From Halobacteriales archaeon (GTDB lineage: Archaea; Halobacteriota; Halobacteria; Halorutilales; JAHENH01), in contig JAHENH010000054.1 in the NCBI GenBank assembly GCA_018609935.1, positions 1 to 15,898 on the forward strand: DNA of 15,898 nt, written 5' to 3'. The notes beneath the pieces were generated by a model. The model saw nothing but the letters and a program-made list of their open reading frames with translations. It did not search any database and had not been told where the DNA came from. The translations under genes were made by a program, and so were the position numbers. This document shows, in pieces, positions 1 through 6,130 of the stretch (position 1 is the first letter of the stretch; each line of letters opens with the position of its first letter).

Positions 1-109
1 ACGGAGCCTGATAGATATTTTTGGATTTCATTTTATTGTTAGTAAACAAAACTATTAATATTTCCGGTGTTTTCGGGTCTTTTTTATTATTTAAATCCAT
101 TATTATTCT

Positions 110-883
110 ATGCGGAAAATTATATATCTTGTATTATCTATATTTCTTTTACTGTCTTTTTTTAATGCCCCTGTTAATGCTCAACCTATTAGTGTTAAAG
201 TAATTGAAGAAGATCCTATAATAGCTATTGAGGTAACTATGGGGAGTGAAGCCCTAGAAAATGCAACTGTTAGAATATCTGGCTTACAAAACGAAACTCC
301 ATTAGACGGTGAATATACCACAAACAACCAAGGTAGAGTTGAATTTGAGGAAAAAGCAGAGGACTTATATGGGGTTGTAAATCTCAGAATAGAAGTACAA
401 ACTGATAGTTCTATTAAATCTATAATATCTACAATAGTTAGAGGGCCTAATATCGAAGAAGCACCTATAGGAAAACAGTTATGGACCACATTAAGGAAAG
501 GAGCTAAGAGAACTAAAGGTAAAATACAAGGAAATCTAACAGTTAAAAATTCTTCTCTCAGATATTTGGTAAGGGAAAGTCAAAGGATATTAGCCGATAT
601 AATGGACTCAAATATAGAAAAAGAAGGGCTAGGGAGGAGATATGCTACTGGAGCAATTACTTTAAATGAATATTTCTATGAAGCTTCAAATATTGAAGTT
701 AGAAAATCAAGATTAAGAGGTAAACTTCTCTTCATACTAAGAGACATAAGACTATATTCTGACTCAGAACTTGAAAAAGTAGGAGTAAATCCAACTTCAG
801 TAGAAATACATTATAATGATCTGTCAGAGGGAAGACAACTAGAAACCAGCAGACGTATCCGGCACTTAAGTCAGAGCTTTTAA
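110..883 (+). CDS. Secreted or lipid-free exported protein of unknown function with an Ig-like N-terminal domain
   Basis: I do not recognise the family. The 257-residue product starts with a clear Sec signal peptide: basic residues at 2-4, a hydrophobic core at about 5-18, and a likely cleavage after the Ala at 24 (PVNA|QP). There is no lipobox cysteine. Residues about 25-110 alternate short beta-prone stretches with NATVRISG and NNQGRVEF segments, like Ig or carboxypeptidase-regulatory-like folds. Residues about 120-257 are mostly charged and helical, rich in Arg and Lys, with no second membrane segment, so the protein probably ends outside the membrane. The ATG is preceded by an AT-rich stretch at about 80-95 that could serve as a TATA box. 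The next gene's TATA box overlaps this stop codon. Seen: signal peptide and domain-like texture. Inferred: surface or exported role. Confidence 0.7.
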   Translation: MRKIIYLVLSIFLLLSFFNAPVNAQPISVKVIEEDPIIAIEVTMGSEALENATVRISGLQNETPLDGEYTTNNQGRVEFEEKAEDLYGVVNLRIEVQTDSSIKSIISTIVRGPNIEEAPIGKQLWTTLRKGAKRTKGKIQGNLTVKNSSLRYLVRESQRILADIMDSNIEKEGLGRRYATGAITLNEYFYEASNIEVRKSRLRGKLLFILRDIRLYSDSELEKVGVNPTSVEIHYNDLSEGRQLETSRRIRHLSQSF

Positions 884-884
884 G
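877..884 (+). promoter_or_regulatory. TATA box of the tfs gene, overlapping the upstream stop codon
   Basis: CTTTTAAG is centred about 26 nt before the tfs ATG at 908. This is the spacing expected for an archaeal leaderless transcript, and there is no Shine-Dalgarno sequence between the box and the ATG. The box includes the TAA stop of the preceding gene, so tfs appears to have its own promoter despite a 24-nt gap. Confidence 0.5.
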
Positions 885-907
885 CTTTTTCGACACTCAA
901 AACTAAT

Positions 908-1219
908 ATGGAGTTCTGCCCTGAATGCGGTTCCTTGATGTATCCAACAGATGGGAAATTTGAATGTAGAGACTGTGAAACAATTATTGTTGGAGAAGAA
1001 AAAGAGGTCACAGTAACTGAACAAGCAGGTAAGGAAGGAGAAGCTATAGTGGTAGAGGGAGAAGAAGGTAGATCACTTCCAACTACTGAAGCAAAATGTC
1101 CAGAATGTGGTAATAATGAAGCTTATTGGTATATGCAACAAACACGAAGTGCAGATGAGAGTGAAACTCGTTTCTATATATGTACAGAATGTGACAAAAA
1201 ATGGAGAGGTTACGACTAA
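908..1219 (+). CDS. tfs: Transcription factor S (TFIIS-like RNA polymerase cleavage factor)
   Basis: TFS rescues backtracked archaeal RNA polymerase by stimulating cleavage of the nascent RNA. It resembles RPB9/RPC11 in layout and TFIIS in function. The 103-residue product has the family's usual length. The N-terminal zinc ribbon uses C4, C7, C20 and C23 (CPECG and CRDC). An acidic, Gly/Glu-rich linker covers about 28-58. The C-terminal TFIIS-type zinc ribbon uses C64, C67, C92 and C95. The catalytic acidic pair D83-E84 lies in the expected RSADE hairpin tip, so the protein should be active in cleavage and is not just an RPB9-like subunit. The transcript is probably leaderless. The gene sits among other information-processing genes. 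Confidence 0.95.
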   Translation: MEFCPECGSLMYPTDGKFECRDCETIIVGEEKEVTVTEQAGKEGEAIVVEGEEGRSLPTTEAKCPECGNNEAYWYMQQTRSADESETRFYICTECDKKWRGYD

Positions 1220-1356
1220 TTAAAAAACTATATAAAAAATATATCTTCTAAAATCCGCGAAAACCAACCGATAAGTAGTGAAATATAAAGGTATTAAATA
1301 TAAAAATTGTAAAATGAATAGTATTAACAATTCAACCGATTGCAACAACAAAAAAT

Positions 1357-1848
1357 GTGATATATATGTATTTTGAAACTAAATTTAAATATTTACTTTT
1401 ATTAACATTATCTTCAACGTATATTTTAATGCTACTTGGAGCCTATACTAAGGCAATAGGCGCCGGGCTATCATGTCCAGATTGGCCTACATGTTATGGA
1501 GTCTGGATTCCATTCTTACATCCCGAAATAGTATCTAATACAGGCTATACACTACATCAAATATTTGTTGAATGGATACACAGAGGTTGGGCAGTTATAG
1601 TAGGATTAATGATACTTGCCTGTACTGCACTATCTCTTAAATATAAAGATAAAGATATAAAGATATTTTTGATAATTACAATATTACTTCTTCCTTTACA
1701 AATAATACTTGGAGGGTTAACAGTTACACAAAATCTAGAACCGTTAATGGTTACTGCACATCTGGGAGTTGCTACATTAATTATACTTTTTTTATCTGTT
1801 GCAACAGCTATAGCTTGGAAAAATGAAAACAAAGGTATTTTACATTAA
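1357..1848 (+). CDS. ctaA: Compact (four-helix) archaeal heme A synthase, CtaA/COX15 family
   Basis: CtaA oxidises the C8 methyl of haem O to make haem A for haem-copper terminal oxidases. The 163-residue product is about half the length of bacterial CtaA and matches the compact archaeal type known from Aeropyrum. Four membrane segments are visible at about 11-30, 76-95, 102-123 and 133-154. The extracellular loop carries C40-PDWPT-C46, the conserved cysteine pair. Next come the EWIHR motif (E72, H75), the LGGLTV motif at 118-123, and TAHLG with H135, the second haem-ligand His. The start is either GTG 1357 or ATG 1366; nothing upstream decides it, although an AT-rich TATA-like stretch lies at about 1291-1305. 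The gene stands alone between tfs and rpl37ae, and no oxidase subunits are in the window. Confidence 0.9.
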   Translation: MIYMYFETKFKYLLLLTLSSTYILMLLGAYTKAIGAGLSCPDWPTCYGVWIPFLHPEIVSNTGYTLHQIFVEWIHRGWAVIVGLMILACTALSLKYKDKDIKIFLIITILLLPLQIILGGLTVTQNLEPLMVTAHLGVATLIILFLSVATAIAWKNENKGILH

Positions 1849-1890
1849 ACAGCAGAGCTAGAAAACAGAGACTAAAAGTTTTCATAGCTA

Positions 1891-1902
1891 TTTTATTATA
1901 TC
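1891..1902 (+). promoter_or_regulatory. TATA box of the rpl37ae-rpoP-pcc1 operon
   Basis: TTTTATTATATC lies about 23 nt before the ATG at 1919. No ribosome binding site follows it, which suggests a leaderless first cistron. The rest of the 70-nt gap after ctaA shows nothing else. Confidence 0.4.
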
Positions 1903-1918
1903 TTATCTTTGTTAAAAT

Positions 1919-2113
1919 ATGGAAGATAATAGAAGATCTAATATATCTAATTCGGAGTGTCCAGAATGTGGAGGAGATATAAAACGTGGTGGATCAGGTA
2001 TTTGGGAATGTAAAAAGTGTGGATTTAAATTAGCTGGTGGATGTTATTCTCCCTCAACTCCTAGAGGGGAAGAAACAGATAGAGCTATAAGAGAAGCAAT
2101 AGAAAAACAATAA
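1919..2113 (+). CDS. rpl37ae: Large ribosomal subunit protein eL43 (L37Ae), N-terminally short
   Basis: eL43 is a zinc-ribbon protein of the archaeal and eukaryotic 50S/60S subunit. The zinc ligands are C14, C17, C31 and C34. The signature GSGIWECKKCGFKLAGG at residues 25-41 is typical of the family, as is the YSPSTPRGEETDRAIR tail, which is closest in style to haloarchaeal eL43. The product has 64 residues against roughly 80-95 in most relatives: the basic N-terminal arm before the first zinc knuckle is nearly absent. An in-frame TAA at 1913-1915 rules out an upstream start. The gene opens the cluster rpl37ae-rpoP-pcc1, an arrangement widely conserved in archaea, with a 25-nt gap to rpoP. 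Confidence 0.9.
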   Translation: MEDNRRSNISNSECPECGGDIKRGGSGIWECKKCGFKLAGGCYSPSTPRGEETDRAIREAIEKQ

Positions 2114-2138
2114 AGATAGACAAAAATAAAATAAAAGT

Positions 2139-2273
2139 ATGTATAAGTGCGCTGATTGTGGATGGAAAATTGAACAAAACGAGATGAAAAAAGGTGTTAG
2201 ATGTCCTAACTGTGGATACAGAGTAGTAATAAAAGAAAGAGGAGGGGGAGCTAAAGAGGTGGATGTCGAATAA
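2139..2273 (+). CDS. rpoP: DNA-directed RNA polymerase subunit Rpo12 (RpoP)
   Basis: This is the smallest gene in the window, at 44 residues. Rpo12/RPB12-type subunits help assemble the Rpo3-Rpo10-Rpo11-Rpo12 platform of archaeal RNA polymerase. The product begins MYKCADCGWKI and contains CPNCGYRVVIKERGGG, so zinc is held by C4, C7, C22 and C25. The family's basic Arg-rich end (KERxxxxKEV) follows. The length fits archaeal homologues. The stop codon TAA at 2271-2273 overlaps the ATG of pcc1 at 2263 by 11 nt in another frame, which points to translational coupling. No Shine-Dalgarno sequence stands in the 25-nt gap after rpl37ae. Confidence 0.93.
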   Translation: MYKCADCGWKIEQNEMKKGVRCPNCGYRVVIKERGGGAKEVDVE

Positions 2274-2511
2274 GTTAAAAATAAAAATCCAAGAAAAACA
2301 AAAAAATATAAACTATATATATGACTCCATATTACCAGAACAAGGTGAGATAGAAGGTAGGTCTAATGTTAGAATATATAAAGATGAAAATAAAAATGAT
2401 AACTGTTTTATTTATATAGAAATCAAATCCCCCGACCTTGTTTCCCTTAGAGCTTCATTAAATACTTGGCTTAGATTATATGAAACAGCCCAAAATGTCA
2501 GTAGTTTATAA
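2263..2511 (+). CDS. pcc1: KEOPS complex subunit Pcc1
   Basis: Pcc1 is the dimerising subunit of KEOPS (Kae1-Bud32-Cgi121-Pcc1), which makes the t6A37 modification of ANN-decoding tRNAs. The 82-residue product matches the family length. Residues about 30-55 form the beta strands (SNVRIYKD, NCFIYIEIKSPD). The diagnostic helix is DLVSLRASLNTWLRLYETAQ at 58-77; the R-A-S/T-L-N-x-x-L-R-L pattern is the family's hallmark. The start at 2263 lies within the end of rpoP and gives the expected N-terminus. In many archaea the next gene is prefoldin beta. Here that gene follows only after an intervening minus-strand gene and about 1.1 kb. Confidence 0.9.
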   Translation: MSNKLKIKIQEKQKNINYIYDSILPEQGEIEGRSNVRIYKDENKNDNCFIYIEIKSPDLVSLRASLNTWLRLYETAQNVSSL

Positions 2512-2603
2512 GATTTGTTAAAAAACTGGATAGCTTTAATACAAGATTTATAAAGTTATATAAAGAATAAAATATTTTTGACTGAATTAGTTATTAGTAG
2601 TAG

Positions 2604-2632
2604 TTTTTTGTAAAAACGTATTTTCTTTTTTT
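2604..2632 (+). terminator. Oligo-T termination region after pcc1
   Basis: Two T runs (six T at 2604-2609, seven T at 2626-2632) follow pcc1 on the plus strand. Runs of T are the usual archaeal RNA polymerase stop signal. They precede the 3' end of the convergent gene at 2661. Confidence 0.4.
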
Positions 2633-2660
2633 AAACAGCTACGTAATCTTCAAGTTATAT

Positions 2661-3200
2661 CTACAAAAGGTCTAGGAGTATGACATGAGCGGGTATTAGT
2701 AGTGTTACAAATGTTTCTAGGATTAGTAACCAAGAGGTTACTTTTCCACTAAGTCTTTCAAATACCCATTGACCAAGAACTAATACCATTATAGCTAATG
2801 TCCAGTTTATCCATGTGAATAAAAGATTAACTGTTCCACCTTGGCTTAGGAACCATGCACCTAGCACTGCGAATGGTATGAATGACATATATAAGTGGTT
2901 TCCTACCGCCTCGAAACTCTCTTCTTGAATTCCTGTAATACCAAGCTGTAGCCAAATTATTGAGAATACCGCAATATTAAAAGCTGCTAGTACTGCTTGT
3001 TGTAGGAATAAATGAAAGACTATTATAAGTTGAAAGATGCCTATGAAAAGTCCGGCTATTGACACTTGCTTTGCACTACCTTCTCCCTGTATGAATCTAG
3101 CTAGTGGGAAAAACCCAGCTGCTGCTGCTACATATAATGCCAACGCCACTTCTCCAAATGCGGTACCCGCCTGAAGTATTACTGGATTAATTAATGACAT
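2661..3200 (-). CDS. AmiS/UreI-family urea/amide channel-like membrane protein
   Basis: This family includes the proton-gated urea channel UreI of Helicobacter and AmiS of amidase operons; both pass small amides through a six-helix hexameric channel. The 179-residue protein has about six hydrophobic segments and almost no soluble part. By eye, the C-terminus (GKVTSWLLILETFVTLLIPA) lines up with the GKxTPWLxIxEGxxTxWIPA end of UreI. The central block IIWLQLGITG...YMSFIPFAVLGAWFLS also follows the family. A full Shine-Dalgarno GGAGGTG (3211-3217, minus strand) stands 10 nt before the ATG, unlike the mostly leaderless neighbours. The gene stops with TAG. Measured over 2701-3180, G+C is 39%, slightly above neighbours, but a membrane protein rich in Ala and Gly could explain that. 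No urease or amidase is in the window. The substrate is inferred only. Confidence 0.72.
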   Translation of the reverse strand: MSLINPVILQAGTAFGEVALALYVAAAAGFFPLARFIQGEGSAKQVSIAGLFIGIFQLIIVFHLFLQQAVLAAFNIAVFSIIWLQLGITGIQEESFEAVGNHLYMSFIPFAVLGAWFLSQGGTVNLLFTWINWTLAIMVLVLGQWVFERLSGKVTSWLLILETFVTLLIPAHVILLDLL

Positions 3201-3599
3201 ATTTATTTTTCACCTCCATTTTCTATCCAGAAAACTAACATGAGGAATAATAAGCTTTTTGGTTCATTTAAAATCTCTATAAAATATTTAATTTTACTTT
3301 AATTATTTTGGTAAATATAAATTTATTTTAGTTTTTTATAAAATATTTTATACTACAATATAACCCCACCCAATATGCAGAAATCATCAAGGTATTAACT
3401 CACTATCAAGTTAACATACTCCATACATAAAATAAATAAGAAAAAATTACATCTACAACTTTTAACCTAAAAAATTTTCTATCCTAAACTGAAATAATAA
3501 AAAATATTTATTTTTTTAACTTCTTTTGTCTTTTACACAAAGATAGTATATATAAGAGAAACAGGCTAAACTTTTTTTATCTCTCCACCAACAAAGTAC
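3201..3599. other. Divergent 399-nt intergenic region between the channel gene and prefoldin beta
   Basis: This region has very low G+C and no credible ORF or RNA gene. It holds the Shine-Dalgarno of the channel gene (3211-3217, minus strand) and the pfdB TATA box (3547-3556, plus strand). It also has two related AT motifs, TATAAAATATTTA at 3278-3290 and the perfect 16-bp palindrome TATAAAATATTTTATA at 3337-3352. These could be an operator pair or promoter elements for the channel gene, but AT-rich sequence yields such words easily. Confidence 0.5.
3547..3556 (+). promoter_or_regulatory. TATA box of the pfdB-cofH transcript
   Basis: TATATATAAG is a strong archaeal TATA box. With a start site about 25 nt downstream, the 5' leader would be only about 22-25 nt and lacks a Shine-Dalgarno sequence before the ATG at 3600. 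Confidence 0.5.
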
Positions 3600-3965
3600 A
3601 TGAGCCGAGAACTTCCACAAGAAGCACAAGAGAAGGTCGAAAAGCTACAAGAGCTACAGCAACAGCTTGCACAAATAAGCATGCAAAAAGAACAATCAAG
3701 TCAAAAACTCGAAGAAACAGAGAGTGCACTCGAAGCATTAAATGAAAATGAAGGAGAAGTATATAGAAAAATAGGAGAAGTAATGTTACAATCAGAGAAA
3801 AAAGAAACTATAGAAGACCTAGAAGAAAAAAAAGAAACACTAGAAGTAAGAGTTGAATCCTTAGAAAGAAAAGAGAAAAAAGCACAAGAAAAATTCGAAG
3901 ATCTTAGAGAAGAAGTTAGAGGCATGCTTGGAGGATTAGGTGGCGGACTGGGTGGAGCAGGATAA
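3600..3965 (+). CDS. pfdB: Prefoldin beta subunit
   Basis: Prefoldin is a jellyfish-shaped alpha2-beta4 chaperone that holds unfolded proteins in its coiled-coil tentacles and hands them to the thermosome. The 121-residue product is the usual length for beta. It has an N-terminal coiled coil (about 8-45, beginning EAQEKVEKLQELQQQLAQIS), a central beta-hairpin segment including EGEVYRKIGEVML, then a second coiled coil (about 66-108). A short Gly-rich tail (GMLGGLGGGLGGAG) is seen in many archaeal beta subunits. Its usual partners rpl37ae, rpoP and pcc1 lie upstream, separated by the channel gene. cofH follows after 12 nt, so the two are probably cotranscribed. Confidence 0.93.
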   Translation: MSRELPQEAQEKVEKLQELQQQLAQISMQKEQSSQKLEETESALEALNENEGEVYRKIGEVMLQSEKKETIEDLEEKKETLEVRVESLERKEKKAQEKFEDLREEVRGMLGGLGGGLGGAG

Positions 3966-3977
3966 AGTAAGGGATAA

Positions 3978-5327
3978 ATGGATTTCAAAAACATCCCTGA
4001 CACAAACCAAAGCTTTGAAAATGCGTTAGAGAAAGCTAAAAATAGAGAAAGGTTATCAATAGAAGACGGAGTAGAGCTACTAACAACAGGTACGGATAAG
4101 AAAGGTATAGATAAAGAACGTAAAAAAGAGATTATAAAGCTAGCTGATAAAATAAGAAAAGAAAAAGTAGGTGAAGAAGTTACATTTGTAGCAAATCTTA
4201 ATAATAACGTTACCACTGCATGTAATACAGGTTGTCTGTTCTGTAATTTCAAGGATCCAGCAATAAAGTTTGAAAAAAATGAAGGTAAAAACAGTGGATT
4301 TACTAAAACACCTGATGAATCTAGAAAAATAGTAAAAAAATCATTAAAAAGAGGTATATACGAAGTATGTTCAGTCAGTGGTCTACATCCAACCTTAGCT
4401 TTGAATAAAGAACATAGAGAAATACTAGAAAAACAAAATGGGCCTAATTATAATCCTCCGGAAAACTATGAAAAAAATCCTGGAAATTATACAGAACAAA
4501 TAAAAGCAATGGATATAGATGGAATCCATGTACATTCTATGACACCAGAAGAAGCAAAACACGCCAAAAGAGGTACAGATTGGACATACAAAGACATTTA
4601 TTCCAAACTTAAAAAGGGAGGTTTAGACTCAGTTCCAGGTACTGCTGCAGAAATCTTAGTAGACGAAGTAAGAGATATTATTTGTCCAGGAAAGCTTTAC
4701 ACCGATGAATGGATGGAAGCTATGGAAGGTGTAGCCAAGGCTGATCTCCCAATGACATCCACAATAATGTATGGACACGTAGAAAATGAGATGCATAGAA
4801 TAATGCACCTTGAAAAAATAAGAGAGCTTCAAGATAAGACTAACAATATTACTGAATTTGTTCCTTTAAAGTTCGTATATCCTGATACTCCACTATATGA
4901 AAGAGGAATGGTTGAAGAAAGCTCAACAAAAGATGAAGATGAACTATTGATCGCTGTATCTAGGCTCTTCTTAGATAATATAAATAATATACAGACATCT
5001 TGGGTTAAATATGGGGATGACTTTTCACTTAAACTTCTAGAATGTGGAGCTAACGACTACATGGGCACTCTACTTTCAGAGGAAATAACTAAAAGAGCAG
5101 GAGGTGAATATGGAGAATTTAGGAGTTTTGAATGGTATGTTGAAAAGATAATTTCTATAGACCGTATTCCAGTAGAAAGATCTACAGACTATGAAAAAAA
5201 GAGAACCATAGATCCAAATGACACACAATTCGGTCCTAAATTAGGTCCATATGCAGATGGTACCCCTATTCTCTCATCAAAAGAATCTAAAAACCTTAAA
5301 AAACACAAAAAAGAACTTCAAACTTGA
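3978..5327 (+). CDS. cofH: FO synthase subunit 2 (radical SAM CofH, coenzyme F420 biosynthesis)
   Basis: CofH is a radical SAM enzyme that joins 5-amino-6-ribitylaminouracil and tyrosine; CofG then closes the deazaflavin ring to give FO, the chromophore of F420. The [4Fe-4S] motif CxxxCxxC is C82, C86 and C89 (ACNTGCLFCNF), followed by the family's SGLHP motif at about 136-140. At 449 residues it is longer than the roughly 350-380 of most CofH proteins. The extra residues are an Asn/Pro/Lys-rich insertion between SGLHP and the IHVHSMTPEE strand (about 145-172), plus extended ends, as in haloarchaeal homologues from memory. It starts 12 nt after pfdB. CofG is not in the window and must be elsewhere. 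The assignment is firm; the link between the pfdB and cofH functions is not. Confidence 0.93.
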   Translation: MDFKNIPDTNQSFENALEKAKNRERLSIEDGVELLTTGTDKKGIDKERKKEIIKLADKIRKEKVGEEVTFVANLNNNVTTACNTGCLFCNFKDPAIKFEKNEGKNSGFTKTPDESRKIVKKSLKRGIYEVCSVSGLHPTLALNKEHREILEKQNGPNYNPPENYEKNPGNYTEQIKAMDIDGIHVHSMTPEEAKHAKRGTDWTYKDIYSKLKKGGLDSVPGTAAEILVDEVRDIICPGKLYTDEWMEAMEGVAKADLPMTSTIMYGHVENEMHRIMHLEKIRELQDKTNNITEFVPLKFVYPDTPLYERGMVEESSTKDEDELLIAVSRLFLDNINNIQTSWVKYGDDFSLKLLECGANDYMGTLLSEEITKRAGGEYGEFRSFEWYVEKIISIDRIPVERSTDYEKKRTIDPNDTQFGPKLGPYADGTPILSSKESKNLKKHKKELQT

Positions 5328-5329
5328 AC

Positions 5330-5383
5330 TATAGATCTAATTTTTTAGATGGGTCTATAAATCAAAATTTATTTTATTTGATT
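5330..5383 (+). terminator. Tandem hairpins directly after the cofH stop codon
   Basis: The first hairpin pairs TATAGA and TCTAA (5330-5340) with TTAGA (5345-5349) and TCTATA (5354-5359), with a TTTT loop and a 4-nt bulge on one side. A second pairs AATCAAA (5360-5366) with TTTGATT (5377-5383). They begin 3 nt after the stop and probably end or stabilise the pfdB-cofH mRNA. There is no T run directly after them. Confidence 0.35.
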
Positions 5384-5534
5384 AGGTCCGAAACTGAAAA
5401 ATCCTCTTATTTATAGATAGTACATCAATAGTATCTTTTCAAAGCTATATTATAAATAAAAATAGAATATAATTAAAATATATAATTTTTGACCTATTAT
5501 TTTCCATAATATAAAGATAATTAATAATATATAG

Positions 5535-5546
5535 TTATATATAAAC
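5535..5546 (+). promoter_or_regulatory. Probable TATA box of hsp20
   Basis: TTATATATAAAC would place the transcription start near 5566, leaving a leader of about 34 nt that contains the hairpin at 5578-5596. A weaker AT stretch at about 5560-5573 is an alternative that would give a much shorter leader. Confidence 0.4.
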
Positions 5547-5577
5547 AGGTAATTAGTTAAAATTAAATATATGTATA

Positions 5578-5596
5578 TCCTATCATATAGATAGGA
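5578..5596 (+). promoter_or_regulatory. Perfect 7-bp inverted repeat or hairpin 3 nt before the hsp20 start
   Basis: TCCTATC (5578-5584) and GATAGGA (5590-5596) form a perfect inverted repeat around a 5-nt ATATA loop, ending 3 nt before the ATG at 5600. As DNA it could be a repressor site near the transcription start. As RNA it would bury the only Shine-Dalgarno-like bases (AGGA, 5593-5596). Confidence 0.45.
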
Positions 5597-5599
5597 ATT

Positions 5600-6049
5600 A
5601 TGAGTATAAAAGATCCATTTGATGAGTTCCAAGACTTATTTAAAAAAATGAGTAAGCAATTTGAAGATGCAGCACGGTGGTGGGAAGACGAGGAAACAAA
5701 CATAAGAAAAAAACTATCAGAACCAATGTCTATTGATATAATAGAAGAAGATGAAAAATTTAGGGCTATAGTAAATCTTCCAGGCTATAATGAAGAAGAT
5801 ATAGAAATAGAAGTAACAGACAACACTCTATATATACAAGCTAAACATAACGAAGAAAAAGACGAAAAAACAGATAGATATATAAAAAAGGAAAGAACGG
5901 AAAAATCCCTAAATAGATCTATTAGACTACCCAAAAAAATTAAAAAAGAAGAGATATCTGCAAAGCTTAAAAACGGAGTTTTAAAAATAGACCTACCTAA
6001 AAGCCAACCTAAAGATGAAGAAGAAAAAATAGAAATTGATATAGAATAA
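5600..6049 (+). CDS. hsp20: Small heat shock protein, Hsp20/alpha-crystallin family
   Basis: Small heat shock proteins form large oligomers that bind unfolding proteins without ATP. The 149-residue product has a variable N-terminal region (1-41, DPFDEFQDLFKKMSKQFEDA). An alpha-crystallin domain follows at about 42-132, with LPGYNEEDIEIEV at the start and LKNGVLKIDLPK near the end, the usual family landmarks. The tail ends EEKIEIDIE, supplying an I-x-I motif that docks neighbouring subunits. The domain is very rich in Lys and Glu. The gene is monocistronic, flanked by a long AT-rich upstream gap and a convergent neighbour. The inverted repeat immediately before the start codon suggests specific control, probably by heat or stress. 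Confidence 0.92.
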   Translation: MSIKDPFDEFQDLFKKMSKQFEDAARWWEDEETNIRKKLSEPMSIDIIEEDEKFRAIVNLPGYNEEDIEIEVTDNTLYIQAKHNEEKDEKTDRYIKKERTEKSLNRSIRLPKKIKKEEISAKLKNGVLKIDLPKSQPKDEEEKIEIDIE

Positions 6050-6085
6050 TAACCTAAATCCTACCAATAGTTTATATCTAAAATC

Positions 6086-6111
6086 AAAAAACCTACCTCT
6101 ATTTTGTTTTT
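6086..6111. terminator. Bidirectional oligo-T/oligo-A termination region
   Basis: Between the convergent genes at 5600-6049 and 6131-6880, six A at 6086-6091 read as T on the minus strand, and T runs at 6102-6105 and 6107-6111 serve the plus strand. This fits T-run termination for both. Confidence 0.35.
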
Positions 6112-6130
6112 ATTAATTAAATTTATAATA

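Noticed and set aside
1..109. Possible end of an upstream gene or small ORF
   Set aside because: The only frame overlaps the signal peptide gene in another frame and is low-complexity hydrophobic; no conserved pattern.
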